Shown piece by piece: positions 1-6,605 of a DNA stretch of 17,347 nt (position 1 is the first letter of the stretch; every line of letters begins with the position of its first letter). The DNA comes from Lawsonibacter sp. (GTDB lineage Bacteria > Bacillota > Clostridia > Oscillospirales > Oscillospiraceae), in the NCBI GenBank assembly GCA_022793355.1, contig JAAWCR010000004.1:1-17347 (forward strand). The letters are read 5' to 3'. The notes under the pieces were generated by a model. It saw nothing but the letters and a program-made list of their open reading frames with translations, was not told where the DNA came from and made no database searches. The translations under genes were made by a program, and so were the position numbers.

Positions 1-560
1 ACCGCACCACCGACTGCACCCATAACGTGGTCCGGGTGGGGGAGGAGATTGCCACCGTATTTCGGACCTACGGCTTTCAGGTGATTCACGACACCACTCT
101 GTGCGACTACCCCGCCTACAACGGGGCCTATGACCGCTCTCAGGCGGTAGTGGAACAGTGGCTGGAGCAGTACCCCACCATCCAGGTGGTGCTGGACGTC
201 CACCGGGACGCCCTGGTGGGCAGCGAGGGGGAGATTTACAAAATGGTCTCCCAGGAGGCGGGGGAAAAGGTGGCCCAAGTGATGATTGTTCTGGGCACCG
301 ACGCCGGCGGAGGGGAGCACCCCCGCTGGCGGGACAACATGGCCTTTGCCCTCAAGCTGCAAAAAAATCTGGTCAAGGGCTATTCCAGCCTGGCCCGGCC
401 CATCGTTCTGCGCAAGAGCCGGTACAATCAGCATCTGTCCCCCGGCTCCATCCTGGTGGAGGTGGGCGGCCACGGCAACACCCTCTCCGAGGCCATCGCC
501 GGCGCGCGGCTCTGGGCCGATAACGCGGCCAGAACCCTGCTGGAGCTGAAACAGCCATAA
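1..560 (+). CDS. spoIIP: Stage II sporulation protein P (SpoIIP), C-terminal part; 5' end outside window
   Basis: Cell-wall hydrolase of the DMP complex (SpoIID-SpoIIM-SpoIIP), which degrades septal peptidoglycan during forespore engulfment; by family knowledge it is both amidase and endopeptidase and is membrane-anchored outside the cell. The reading frame is open from base 3 (first residues RTTDCTHNVVRVG) to a TAA at 558-560, so about 185 C-terminal residues are present. Visible family features are the segment YPAYNGAYDRSQ, the metal-ligand-like DVHRDA, and the LVEVGGHGNT segment near the end, whose glutamate is the usual catalytic residue of this amidase fold. The N-terminal transmembrane helix and first half are off the left edge. 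A strong terminator follows at 651, so spoIIP ends its transcription unit here. The gene implies an endospore-forming host. Confidence 0.93.
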   Translation, partial: RTTDCTHNVVRVGEEIATVFRTYGFQVIHDTTLCDYPAYNGAYDRSQAVVEQWLEQYPTIQVVLDVHRDALVGSEGEIYKMVSQEAGEKVAQVMIVLGTDAGGGEHPRWRDNMAFALKLQKNLVKGYSSLARPIVLRKSRYNQHLSPGSILVEVGGHGNTLSEAIAGARLWADNAARTLLELKQP

Positions 561-650
561 ACATACGCCCCGCCTGCGGCGGCGAGCACTATCTGGACGT
601 GACCGCCGGTCTCTTCTTTCCCTAAATCTCCGCGCCGGTTCCTGGAACAC

Positions 651-690
651 CCGCCGTCCTTTCCTTTGGGGAAGGGCGGCGGTTTTATGC
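651..690 (+). terminator. Intrinsic terminator after spoIIP
   Basis: The left arm starts CCGCCGTCCTT at 651 and the right arm ends AAGGGCGGCGG at 682. They pair over about 14 bp, including two G-T wobbles, around a TTTG loop, and TTTT follows at 683-686. It lies 90 nt after the spoIIP stop and before the promoter of the next gene, so it separates the two units. The 561-650 stretch between stop and hairpin shows nothing recognisable. Confidence 0.8.
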
Positions 691-755
691 TCTAGCCGGG
701 GGAGTCCGCCCGTCAGTACAAGCCTCTCTGGTGAAAATTTAGGCACTCGGCCCCA

Positions 756-772
756 CCTGTCTATTGAACAGG
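756..772. promoter_or_regulatory. Candidate operator overlapping the -35 box
   Basis: CCTGT (756-760) and ACAGG (768-772) form a perfect inverted repeat with 7 nt between the arms, covering the -35 hexamer. A direct repeat GGCACTC also flanks it (742-748 and 776-782). Position and symmetry fit a repressor site, and the TetR-family gene at 5716-6273 is the obvious candidate binder. I did not find the same motif at the tetR promoter, so the link is inference. Confidence 0.35.
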
Positions 773-792
773 CCGGGCACTCCCATTACAAT
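764..792 (+). promoter_or_regulatory. Sigma-A type promoter for the lipoprotein/MMPL operon
   Basis: A -35 TTGAAC (764-769) and a -10 TACAAT (787-792) are separated by exactly 17 nt. Transcription would start near 799, giving a leader of about 50 nt before the ATG at 850. The ribosome binding site AGGAGG is at 836-841 with 8 nt spacing. An inverted repeat overlaps the -35 box and is listed separately. Confidence 0.7.
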
Positions 793-849
793 CAACACCA
801 ATCAAAGGCCCGGCCTCATCCGCCGGACAGCTTTCAGGAGGAATGATTT

Positions 850-3546
850 ATGGCGAAACGAAGCACGCGCGCCCTGGCTCTGGCCCTGGCCGCCCTGACC
901 GTTGCGGGCTGTGCTGCGCCCGCGGCGGCGGCCCCCATCGACAGCGGCGTGATCCCCACCTATGACGAGGCCTACTACGCCACCCTGGACTACTACGGCA
1001 ATCTTCTGGAAGGCAGCGTGGTCAAAAGCTACGCCCTCAACGGCGCCGACCAGATCACCGACTACGGCGCCTACGACGAGGTGGTCAACCTCACCGACGC
1101 TACCCCCGCCGCCCTGGAGCAGGGCAGCGCGGCCTTCCAGTTCGGCCGGGCCCCCAGTCACTTCTACTTTGAGGGCAAGACAAAGCAGCCCTTCCAGAAT
1201 CTGCCCTGGACCGTCACCCTGCGGTATACCCTCAACGGTGTGCCCGTCCAGGCGGAGGAGCTGGCGGGCCAGAAGGGAGTTGTGGAAATTCTTCTGGACC
1301 TTGTGCCCAACGAGGGGGCCGGCAGCTACGCCCGGTACAACTATACCCTGCAGGCCATGGCCCTGTTCAACGAGGACGACATTTTGTCCCTAGAGGCCGA
1401 GGGAGCCCAGGTGCAGCTGGTGGGCAACCTGCGCACCGTCCTCTTCCTGGCCCTGCCCGGGGAGGAGCGGCACTTCACCATCCGGGTGGGTTCCGACGAC
1501 TTCTCCTTCGGAGGCATGACCATCCTCATGGTGCCCGCCACCCTGGCCCAGCTGGAGGAGATTGCCAAGCTGAGCCAACGCAAGGACGAGCTGGAGGAGG
1601 ACTACCACAACCTGTCCGGCAGCCTGGACGCCCTGCTGGACGCCATGAACGACATTCAGGAGGGGCTGTACGCCTCCGCCGGCGGCCTGGACCAGCTGGA
1701 CGCCGCCCGGGGCACCATCTCCAGTGGCAAGGGCCAGCTCTACGACGACGCGGGGGTGCTGCGGGGCGATTTGACCGGTATCGCCGATCTGCTGGAGCCG
1801 GTGGAGCAGCGGACCCTGGCCCTCAGCCAGACCATTACCAGCTCCAAATCGGTGCTGGGGGACATGACCGACACAGCGGTGTCCCTCCGGGTCCAGCTTG
1901 AGAACTTGGAAAAGGCCCTGACCGGCCTGGAGAACGGCTCCAGCGACGTGCGCCAGGTGATACGGGGCCTGGCGGACATGAAAAGCAGCCTGCGCTCCCT
2001 CCAGCGGGCCCTGGGCGACAGCTACGTGGGGGGCGGCTCCAGCGGCGACCGAAACACCCCCAAACTCCAGGAAAAGGTAGACAAGACCAAGCAGGTGGGC
2101 AGCGCCTATGAGGAGTCCGACCAGATTGAATTTATGGGAAAAATGCTGGAGCTCCAGGGGAAGGACCCGGAGACGGTGGCGGGCCTGAAGAGCCTGGCCG
2201 GCCTGACGCAGGACCAGGCGGAGGCCCTGGGCAAGCTTGCCCAGTGGCAGCTGGCCCAGGGGGCGAAGCAGCAGACCGACGCCATGTTCCAGGCCAAGGA
2301 TACCCTGAGCTTCCAGGAGTTCTGCGGGACCCTCCCCGGAGTGGACGACAAGACCGCCAAGCAGATGAGCGACCTGTGGACGGTCTACAACAGCGGCGGG
2401 CCCCGCGGCGCGGCCGAGCCGGCGGAGGAGCAGCCCGCGCCGGAGCAGGAATCCCCCACCCTCCCCGAAACCGCCCCGGAGGAGCCTCTGCCCGAGGAGA
2501 CGGAGGATCTTGAGGAGGAGCCCGCCCAGGGGGAGAACGGGGAGCCCCCCGCCTCTGTCCCGGCGGCAGGGGCAGCCCTGACCGCCTTTCTCCACCCCTC
2601 TGTGGGGCCGGTGTCCGCCGCCCTGGCCGGAAGCCTGTACTTGAGCGACGTTACCACCGGGGACCTCTCCTCCGCAACGCTTGGCGAGCCCGCTCCCAGC
2701 GCCTTGGGCGAAGCTGCGGAAACCACCGGGGCCGGCGACGGCGGCACCGTAGGCGGCGCGGCGGTGGACCTGATTGTAGGCGGCCTGGACGACGCCATGA
2801 GCCAGGCCAGCGCCAAGATCGACGCCATTCAAAGCGAACTGAACAGCACAATCAACCGGATCACCCGTCCCACGGGCCGGGTGGTGGGGGAGCTGGCCGA
2901 CCTGTGCGACGAGGTGGACGACCTGGTGGACCTGATTGACAGCGCGGAGGATATGTCCGCCGCCCTGCGCCAGTCCTCGGAAAAGATCCGGTCCATTCTG
3001 GACGGCGTGGACGCCCTGCGCGTCCTTCTGGACGAGTACGAGCCCACCCTTCAGGAGGGGATTGCCAACGTGGGTTCCCTGAGTACCTCAGCCGTCTCCG
3101 CCCTCCGGGACCTGGAGACTCTGCTGGCCGACTCGGAGGCGCTGATGAAGAGCTCGGGCAGCCAGCTGGACAGCGGAACCCGCCAGGCTCTCCGGGGGCT
3201 GTCCGCCACCCTGCGGCAGACCGCCCGGGCCATGGCCGCCACCGGAGACGTGCGAGATGCCAAGGCCACCATCAACACCATCCTTGAGGACACCTGGCGG
3301 GAGTACACCGGCGATGTGAACAACATCCTGATGATGGACGCCGGGGCCCAGGCCGTCTCCCTCACTGACAGCCGCAACCCCGCTCCATCCAGCGTTCAGG
3401 TTCTCATCCGCACCCAGGAGATCAAGGCGGAGGAGCCTGCGGCAGAGCAGCTTGCCGCCGCCGCGCCCCAGTCCACTACCTTCTGGGGCCGGGTGGCCCA
3501 GATGTTCCGAGACTTCTGGAGCGCCGTCACCCATATCTTCCATTGA
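850..3546 (+). CDS. Large secreted coiled-coil lipoprotein, partner of the MMPL permease (YhgE/Pip-like)
   Basis: An 898-residue exported protein. The N-terminus is a lipoprotein signal: MAKR, a hydrophobic stretch, then lipobox VAGC with Cys21. Residues about 30-230 look like a beta-rich domain (DYGAYDEVVNL, YFEGKTKQPF). About 230-400 and 640-805 are heptad-rich helices likely to form coiled coils. About 521-570 is a Pro/Glu-rich linker. The tail (about 872-898) is short, aromatic and amphipathic, not a clear membrane helix. Overall this resembles the extracytoplasmic part of YhgE/Pip-type proteins that accompany MMPL permeases in Firmicutes, but without YhgE's C-terminal membrane helices. 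It starts behind AGGAGG, is first in the operon, and its stop lies 16 nt before the permease start. Likely role: periplasm-like or wall-space adaptor of the transporter. Exact function and substrate are unknown; the family assignment is by hand. Confidence 0.7.
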   Translation: MAKRSTRALALALAALTVAGCAAPAAAAPIDSGVIPTYDEAYYATLDYYGNLLEGSVVKSYALNGADQITDYGAYDEVVNLTDATPAALEQGSAAFQFGRAPSHFYFEGKTKQPFQNLPWTVTLRYTLNGVPVQAEELAGQKGVVEILLDLVPNEGAGSYARYNYTLQAMALFNEDDILSLEAEGAQVQLVGNLRTVLFLALPGEERHFTIRVGSDDFSFGGMTILMVPATLAQLEEIAKLSQRKDELEEDYHNLSGSLDALLDAMNDIQEGLYASAGGLDQLDAARGTISSGKGQLYDDAGVLRGDLTGIADLLEPVEQRTLALSQTITSSKSVLGDMTDTAVSLRVQLENLEKALTGLENGSSDVRQVIRGLADMKSSLRSLQRALGDSYVGGGSSGDRNTPKLQEKVDKTKQVGSAYEESDQIEFMGKMLELQGKDPETVAGLKSLAGLTQDQAEALGKLAQWQLAQGAKQQTDAMFQAKDTLSFQEFCGTLPGVDDKTAKQMSDLWTVYNSGGPRGAAEPAEEQPAPEQESPTLPETAPEEPLPEETEDLEEEPAQGENGEPPASVPAAGAALTAFLHPSVGPVSAALAGSLYLSDVTTGDLSSATLGEPAPSALGEAAETTGAGDGGTVGGAAVDLIVGGLDDAMSQASAKIDAIQSELNSTINRITRPTGRVVGELADLCDEVDDLVDLIDSAEDMSAALRQSSEKIRSILDGVDALRVLLDEYEPTLQEGIANVGSLSTSAVSALRDLETLLADSEALMKSSGSQLDSGTRQALRGLSATLRQTARAMAATGDVRDAKATINTILEDTWREYTGDVNNILMMDAGAQAVSLTDSRNPAPSSVQVLIRTQEIKAEEPAAEQLAAAAPQSTTFWGRVAQMFRDFWSAVTHIFH

Positions 3547-3562
3547 AAGGAGCACGCCCCCT

Positions 3563-5674
3563 ATGGTGGAAAAAATCGCCCATAAACTGACCCGAAACCC
3601 CAGGCTGGTGGCCCTCGTCGCGGTGCTGCTGCTGATTCCCTCCGCTCTGGGCTACATCGGCACCCGGGTCAACTACGACATCCTCACTTATCTGCCCCAG
3701 GACCTGGAGTCCTCCCAGGGTGAGCGGCTGCTGGAGGAACCCTTTCACATGGCGGCCACCAGTATGCTCATCGTGGAGGATATGCCCGCCGCTTACACCA
3801 ATAACCTGATCTACGCCATCAAGCAGATCCCCAACGTATCCAACGCCCTGTGGCTGTCCAATGCGGTGGGCATCCAGATTCCCATCGACTTTATCCCCGC
3901 CAGCCTGCGGGACATGTTCTACGCCGGCGATGCCACCATGATTATCATCCAATATGACAAATCCGGCGCCGACGAGGACACCATGAAGGCCATTCAGGCC
4001 GTCCGGGACATCTGCAATGAGAAGTGCTTCCTGGCCGGCTTCTCGGTGGTCATCAAGGACACCAAGGATCTGGTGGACCGGGAGCTGCCCGTCTATGTGG
4101 CTCTGGCGGTGGCGCTGTCCCTCATCGCCATGTCCCTGACCATGGAGTCAGTGGTGCTGCCCTTCGTGTTCCTGGCCAGCATCGGCATGGCCATTGTCTA
4201 CAACTTCGGCACCAACATCTTCCTGGGGCAGATCTCTTACATTACCAAGGCTATCGCCGCCGTCCTTCAGCTGGGCGTCACCATGGACTACTCCATCTTC
4301 CTCTACCACCGCTACCTGGAGGAAAAACCCCGCTATGAGGATAAGCGGGACGCCATGACCCAGGCCATTGTAGCCGCCTTCACCTCCCTGTCCGGCTCCA
4401 GCCTCACCACCATCGCAGGCTTTATCGCCCTGTGCTTCATGCGCCTCACCCTGGGCCGGGACATCGGCATCGTCATGGCCAAGGGGGTGGTGCTGGGGGT
4501 GGCGACGGTGATTCTGGTGCTGCCCGCCCTGCTGCTGCTCTTTGACAAGCAGATTGAGAAACACAAGCACCGCAGCTTTCTGCCCAACTTTACAAACGTC
4601 AACGGCTGGATTGTCCGCCGCCGCCGGTGGCTGGCCGTGCTGTTCCTGCTGCTTTTCCCCCCGGCGCTGTACGCCCAGTCCCATGCCGGGGTATACTACA
4701 AGCTGGACGAGGCCCTGCCCCAGGACATGGCCTCCATCGTGGCGAACAACAAGCTGAAAGACGAGTTTGACATGGCTACCTCCCACTTCGTCCTCCTGCG
4801 GGACGACCTGTCTGCCACCGACATGAACCGGATGGAGGGGGAGCTGAAACAGGTGAAGGGGGTCACCTCCGTCCTATCCTACCACTCCATTCTGGGGGCG
4901 GGCATCCCCGACTTCTTCATCCCGGAGGACGTGCGGGATATGCTGAAGCAGGGCGGCTGGCAAATGATGATGATTAATTCGGAATACCCCACCGCATCGG
5001 ATGACGTGTCCCGGCAGCTGAAGGAGATTGGGGCCATCATCAAGGCCTGCGACCCGCAGGCCTTGATAACCGGCGAGGCTGCCCTCACCGACGATCTGAT
5101 CTCCACCTCCGCCGTGGACTTTCAAGTGACCAACTACATCTCCATCGCCGCCATCGTCCTCATTGTGGCCTGGGTGTTCTGTTCGCTGTCCATGCCGGTG
5201 GTGCTGGTGGCCGCCATCGAGCTTGCCATCTTCATCAACCAAGGGATTCCCTACTTCACCGGCGCGGTGATCCCCTTCGTATCCCCCACCATCATCGGCT
5301 GTGTCCAGCTGGGAGCCACGGTAGACTACGCCATCCTGCTGGCCACCCGCTTCCGGGAGGAACTGCGCTCCGGCAAGGACCGGACCCAGGCCATTCAGGC
5401 CGCCGCCACCGCCTCCGACGGCTCCATCATCACCAGCTCTCTGGTTATGTTCTGCGCCACCCTGGGGGTGGGACTCATCTCCGAGATCGAGATTATCAGC
5501 TCCATCTGCACCATGCTGGCCCGGGGGGCCCTCATCTCCGCCCTGGTAAGCATCTTCCTCATGCCGGCGGTGCTGTGCGTCTGCGAGCCGGTGTTCAACA
5601 AAACCAGCCTGCACTGGAAGCATGAGTCTCCCGCCAAAGAAAAGCAGGTCCCTCACGGGGCGGAAGTCCTGTGA
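3563..5674 (+). CDS. MMPL/RND superfamily efflux permease (HAE3-like)
   Basis: A 703-residue polytopic membrane protein. The layout is the RND duplicate: TM1 at about 15-33, an extracytoplasmic loop about 35-175, a TM bundle about 176-328, a second half with TM7 at about 355-371, a loop about 372-520, and a final bundle about 524-675. Each half carries the Asp-Tyr pair expected for proton relay in MMPL proteins (LGVTMDYSIFLYHRY, Asp242-Tyr243; LGATVDYAILLATRF, Asp588-Tyr589). The family exports lipids or amphiphiles using proton motive force; the substrate here cannot be read. I chose ATG 3563 over an in-frame start at 3452 because 3452 lies deep inside the lipoprotein gene and encodes a Pro/Ser-rich non-membrane extension, while 3563 has AAGGAG at 3547-3552. 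It is coupled to the lipoprotein gene upstream and convergent with tetR downstream. Confidence 0.88.
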   Translation: MVEKIAHKLTRNPRLVALVAVLLLIPSALGYIGTRVNYDILTYLPQDLESSQGERLLEEPFHMAATSMLIVEDMPAAYTNNLIYAIKQIPNVSNALWLSNAVGIQIPIDFIPASLRDMFYAGDATMIIIQYDKSGADEDTMKAIQAVRDICNEKCFLAGFSVVIKDTKDLVDRELPVYVALAVALSLIAMSLTMESVVLPFVFLASIGMAIVYNFGTNIFLGQISYITKAIAAVLQLGVTMDYSIFLYHRYLEEKPRYEDKRDAMTQAIVAAFTSLSGSSLTTIAGFIALCFMRLTLGRDIGIVMAKGVVLGVATVILVLPALLLLFDKQIEKHKHRSFLPNFTNVNGWIVRRRRWLAVLFLLLFPPALYAQSHAGVYYKLDEALPQDMASIVANNKLKDEFDMATSHFVLLRDDLSATDMNRMEGELKQVKGVTSVLSYHSILGAGIPDFFIPEDVRDMLKQGGWQMMMINSEYPTASDDVSRQLKEIGAIIKACDPQALITGEAALTDDLISTSAVDFQVTNYISIAAIVLIVAWVFCSLSMPVVLVAAIELAIFINQGIPYFTGAVIPFVSPTIIGCVQLGATVDYAILLATRFREELRSGKDRTQAIQAAATASDGSIITSSLVMFCATLGVGLISEIEIISSICTMLARGALISALVSIFLMPAVLCVCEPVFNKTSLHWKHESPAKEKQVPHGAEVL

Positions 5675-5681
5675 CAGACAA

Positions 5682-5706
5682 CGTCCCCGTGCCTGGCACG
5701 GGGACG
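5682..5706. terminator. Perfect hairpin between convergent MMPL and tetR genes
   Basis: CGTCCCCGTGCC (5682-5693) is followed by one base and then its exact reverse complement (5695-5706), so 11 or 12 bp can pair with a very small loop. It starts 8 nt after the permease stop and ends 9 nt before the tetR stop, an ideal place for a two-way terminator. Neither strand has a U-tract after it, so termination may be weak. Its core resembles the hairpin at 11413-11442, suggesting a repeat family. Confidence 0.6.
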
Positions 5707-5715
5707 ATCCATGTA

Positions 5716-6273
5716 TTACCTACCAGCCTCCCGGCGGAGGATCTCCCCCTCCCAGCCCCGCTTGAGCTGATAGATACGGTGGAAATAAGCGGAGATGTCG
5801 TCCCTCATGCCGCTGTTCAGCCAGTCGATGATGTTGCCGAAACACTCGCACTTGTGGTAGCGGATCAGCATCTCCTTGTCTTGCCCGTCCACCGGCCGGC
5901 CGGCGAAGTCCGCCTCCACATAGGTTCTGACCACGTAGAGGCAGACCTCCATCAGGTAGCGCTCAAAGACATCCCGACTCAGGGAGTTGTAGATGTGGAG
6001 GACCGCGCGCCTGTTTTGCAGCACAAACTCCGCCGCCGCGTCGAAGCAGTCCTCCAGCGAGTCCACGGTGGGGTGCATTTCGATCAGCTCCCTCACCCGC
6101 TGAGCGATGATCTCCTCCAGCAGGGTGGGCAGGTCCTGAAAGTGGTAGTAGAAGGAATTCCGGTTAATCCCGCAGGCCTCCACAATGTCCTTCACGGTGA
6201 TTTTATTCAGCGGACGCTCATCCAGCAGGGAGAGAAACGCCTCTTCGATTGCTTTTTTCGTAAAATTGGGCAT
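5716..6273 (-). CDS. TetR/AcrR-family transcriptional regulator
   Basis: A 185-residue regulator. An N-terminal helix-turn-helix covers about residues 24-45 (KITVKDIVEACGINRNSFYYHF region), with the typical FYYHF that closes the TetR DNA-binding domain; the rest is an all-helical ligand-binding/dimerisation domain. I chose the ATG at 6273, which begins MPNFTKKAIEEAF and has AAGGAGG 7 nt upstream (complement of 6281-6287). A longer version starting at 6363 would add 30 Arg-rich residues reading across the likely promoter, which is implausible. It is convergent with the MMPL gene, so it probably represses the lipoprotein/MMPL operon and responds to an amphiphile or drug; this is inferred from context. 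The kinase operon diverges on the other side and is an alternative target. Confidence 0.88.
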   Translation of the reverse strand: MPNFTKKAIEEAFLSLLDERPLNKITVKDIVEACGINRNSFYYHFQDLPTLLEEIIAQRVRELIEMHPTVDSLEDCFDAAAEFVLQNRRAVLHIYNSLSRDVFERYLMEVCLYVVRTYVEADFAGRPVDGQDKEMLIRYHKCECFGNIIDWLNSGMRDDISAYFHRIYQLKRGWEGEILRREAGR

Positions 6274-6324
6274 GGCGGTACCTCCTTTTCCGGCTTTGTG
6301 GCGTCCCCGCCGCAAAGCTCCCCT

Positions 6325-6365
6325 ATTATAACGCCAGTATACCACATCCGGCCAGGTATTCACAA
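6325..6365 (-). promoter_or_regulatory. Probable tetR promoter, minus strand
   Basis: On the minus strand a -35 TTGTGA (complement of 6360-6365) precedes a -10 TATACT (complement of 6336-6341) with 18 nt between them. A second good -10, TATAAT, is the complement of 6325-6330 but has no convincing -35. An inverted repeat ATACC-N11-GGTAT (6339-6359) lies over the spacer and could be the autoregulatory site; the arms are short, so this is weak. Confidence 0.5.
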
Positions 6366-6399
6366 GCGTAAAGGGCCGCCCGCAGCTCTTTTTTCACCT

Positions 6400-6435
6400 G
6401 CCGCAGCCGCCAAAAGGCGGCTGCGGCCGTTTTTT
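6400..6435 (+). terminator. Strong intrinsic terminator with no plus-strand gene upstream
   Basis: A perfect 12-bp stem, GCCGCAGCCGCC (6400-6411), loop AAAA, and its exact complement (6416-6427), is followed by CG and six T (6430-6435). It acts on the plus strand. The nearest plus-strand gene upstream is the MMPL permease ending at 5674; tetR between them is on the minus strand. It therefore either ends antisense read-through from the MMPL operon, ends an unrecognised RNA, or simply insulates the kinase operon. Confidence 0.8.
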
Positions 6436-6514
6436 GGCCTTGCCAGGGCGAATGGCCAATCAATTCATGCGGCCTGCACAAAAAATCATGGAAAACTTTA
6501 GGCAACTTATCGTC

Positions 6515-6543
6515 TTGCGCCGGACGGATGACTGTGGTAAAAT
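6515..6543 (+). promoter_or_regulatory. Promoter of the kinase/amylosucrase operon
   Basis: A -35 TTGCGC (6515-6520) and a -10 TAAAAT (6538-6543) are spaced by 17 nt. Transcription would start near 6550, placing the palindrome at 6559-6570 just inside the transcript. Confidence 0.55.
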
Positions 6544-6558
6544 ACCGCCGAAAATTTA

Positions 6559-6570
6559 GAATACGTATTC
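6559..6570. promoter_or_regulatory. Perfect 12-bp palindrome, candidate operator of the kinase operon
   Basis: GAATACGTATTC is its own reverse complement and lies 15 nt after the -10 box, where a bound repressor would block initiation. The 9-mer AATTTAGAA also occurs twice (6553-6561 and 6580-6588), once overlapping the palindrome. No regulator gene for sugar use is in the window; a LacI- or GntR-type sucrose/fructose repressor elsewhere is a guess. Confidence 0.5.
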
Positions 6571-6605
6571 CCGCTTTGGAATTTAGAAATTAAGGAGGTT
6601 CCACC

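Larger units (their letters stand above)
6274..6605. other. Intergenic region between tetR and the kinase operon
   Basis: 332 nt without a gene. From left to right it holds the tetR ribosome binding site and promoter, the orphan plus-strand terminator (6400-6435), an inverted repeat TTGGCC-N14-GGCCAA (6434-6459) directly after the terminator, the kinase promoter (6515-6543), a 12-bp palindrome (6559-6570) and the kinase ribosome binding site. Plus-strand reading frames here and antisense to tetR have no ribosome binding site or family resemblance, and I treat them as chance. Confidence 0.6.

Noticed and set aside
1390..2832. 480-residue open frame antisense to the lipoprotein gene
   Set aside because: It is Gly/Leu/His-rich with no motif or ribosome binding site and mirrors a strongly supported gene; such frames are common opposite high-GC coding DNA.
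3452..3562. Upstream extension of the MMPL permease
   Set aside because: The extra 37 residues overlap the lipoprotein gene in another frame and are Pro/Ser-rich; ATG 3563 has a good ribosome binding site.
4148..4786. Long minus-strand frames opposite the MMPL gene (also 4874-5656)
   Set aside because: Their composition (Gly, Asp, His, Gln repeats) is the reverse image of hydrophobic membrane codons, with no independent signals.
5671..6501. 276-residue plus-strand frame across tetR and its upstream region
   Set aside because: It is antisense to a clear TetR gene, has no start signal, and reads through the perfect terminator at 6400-6435.
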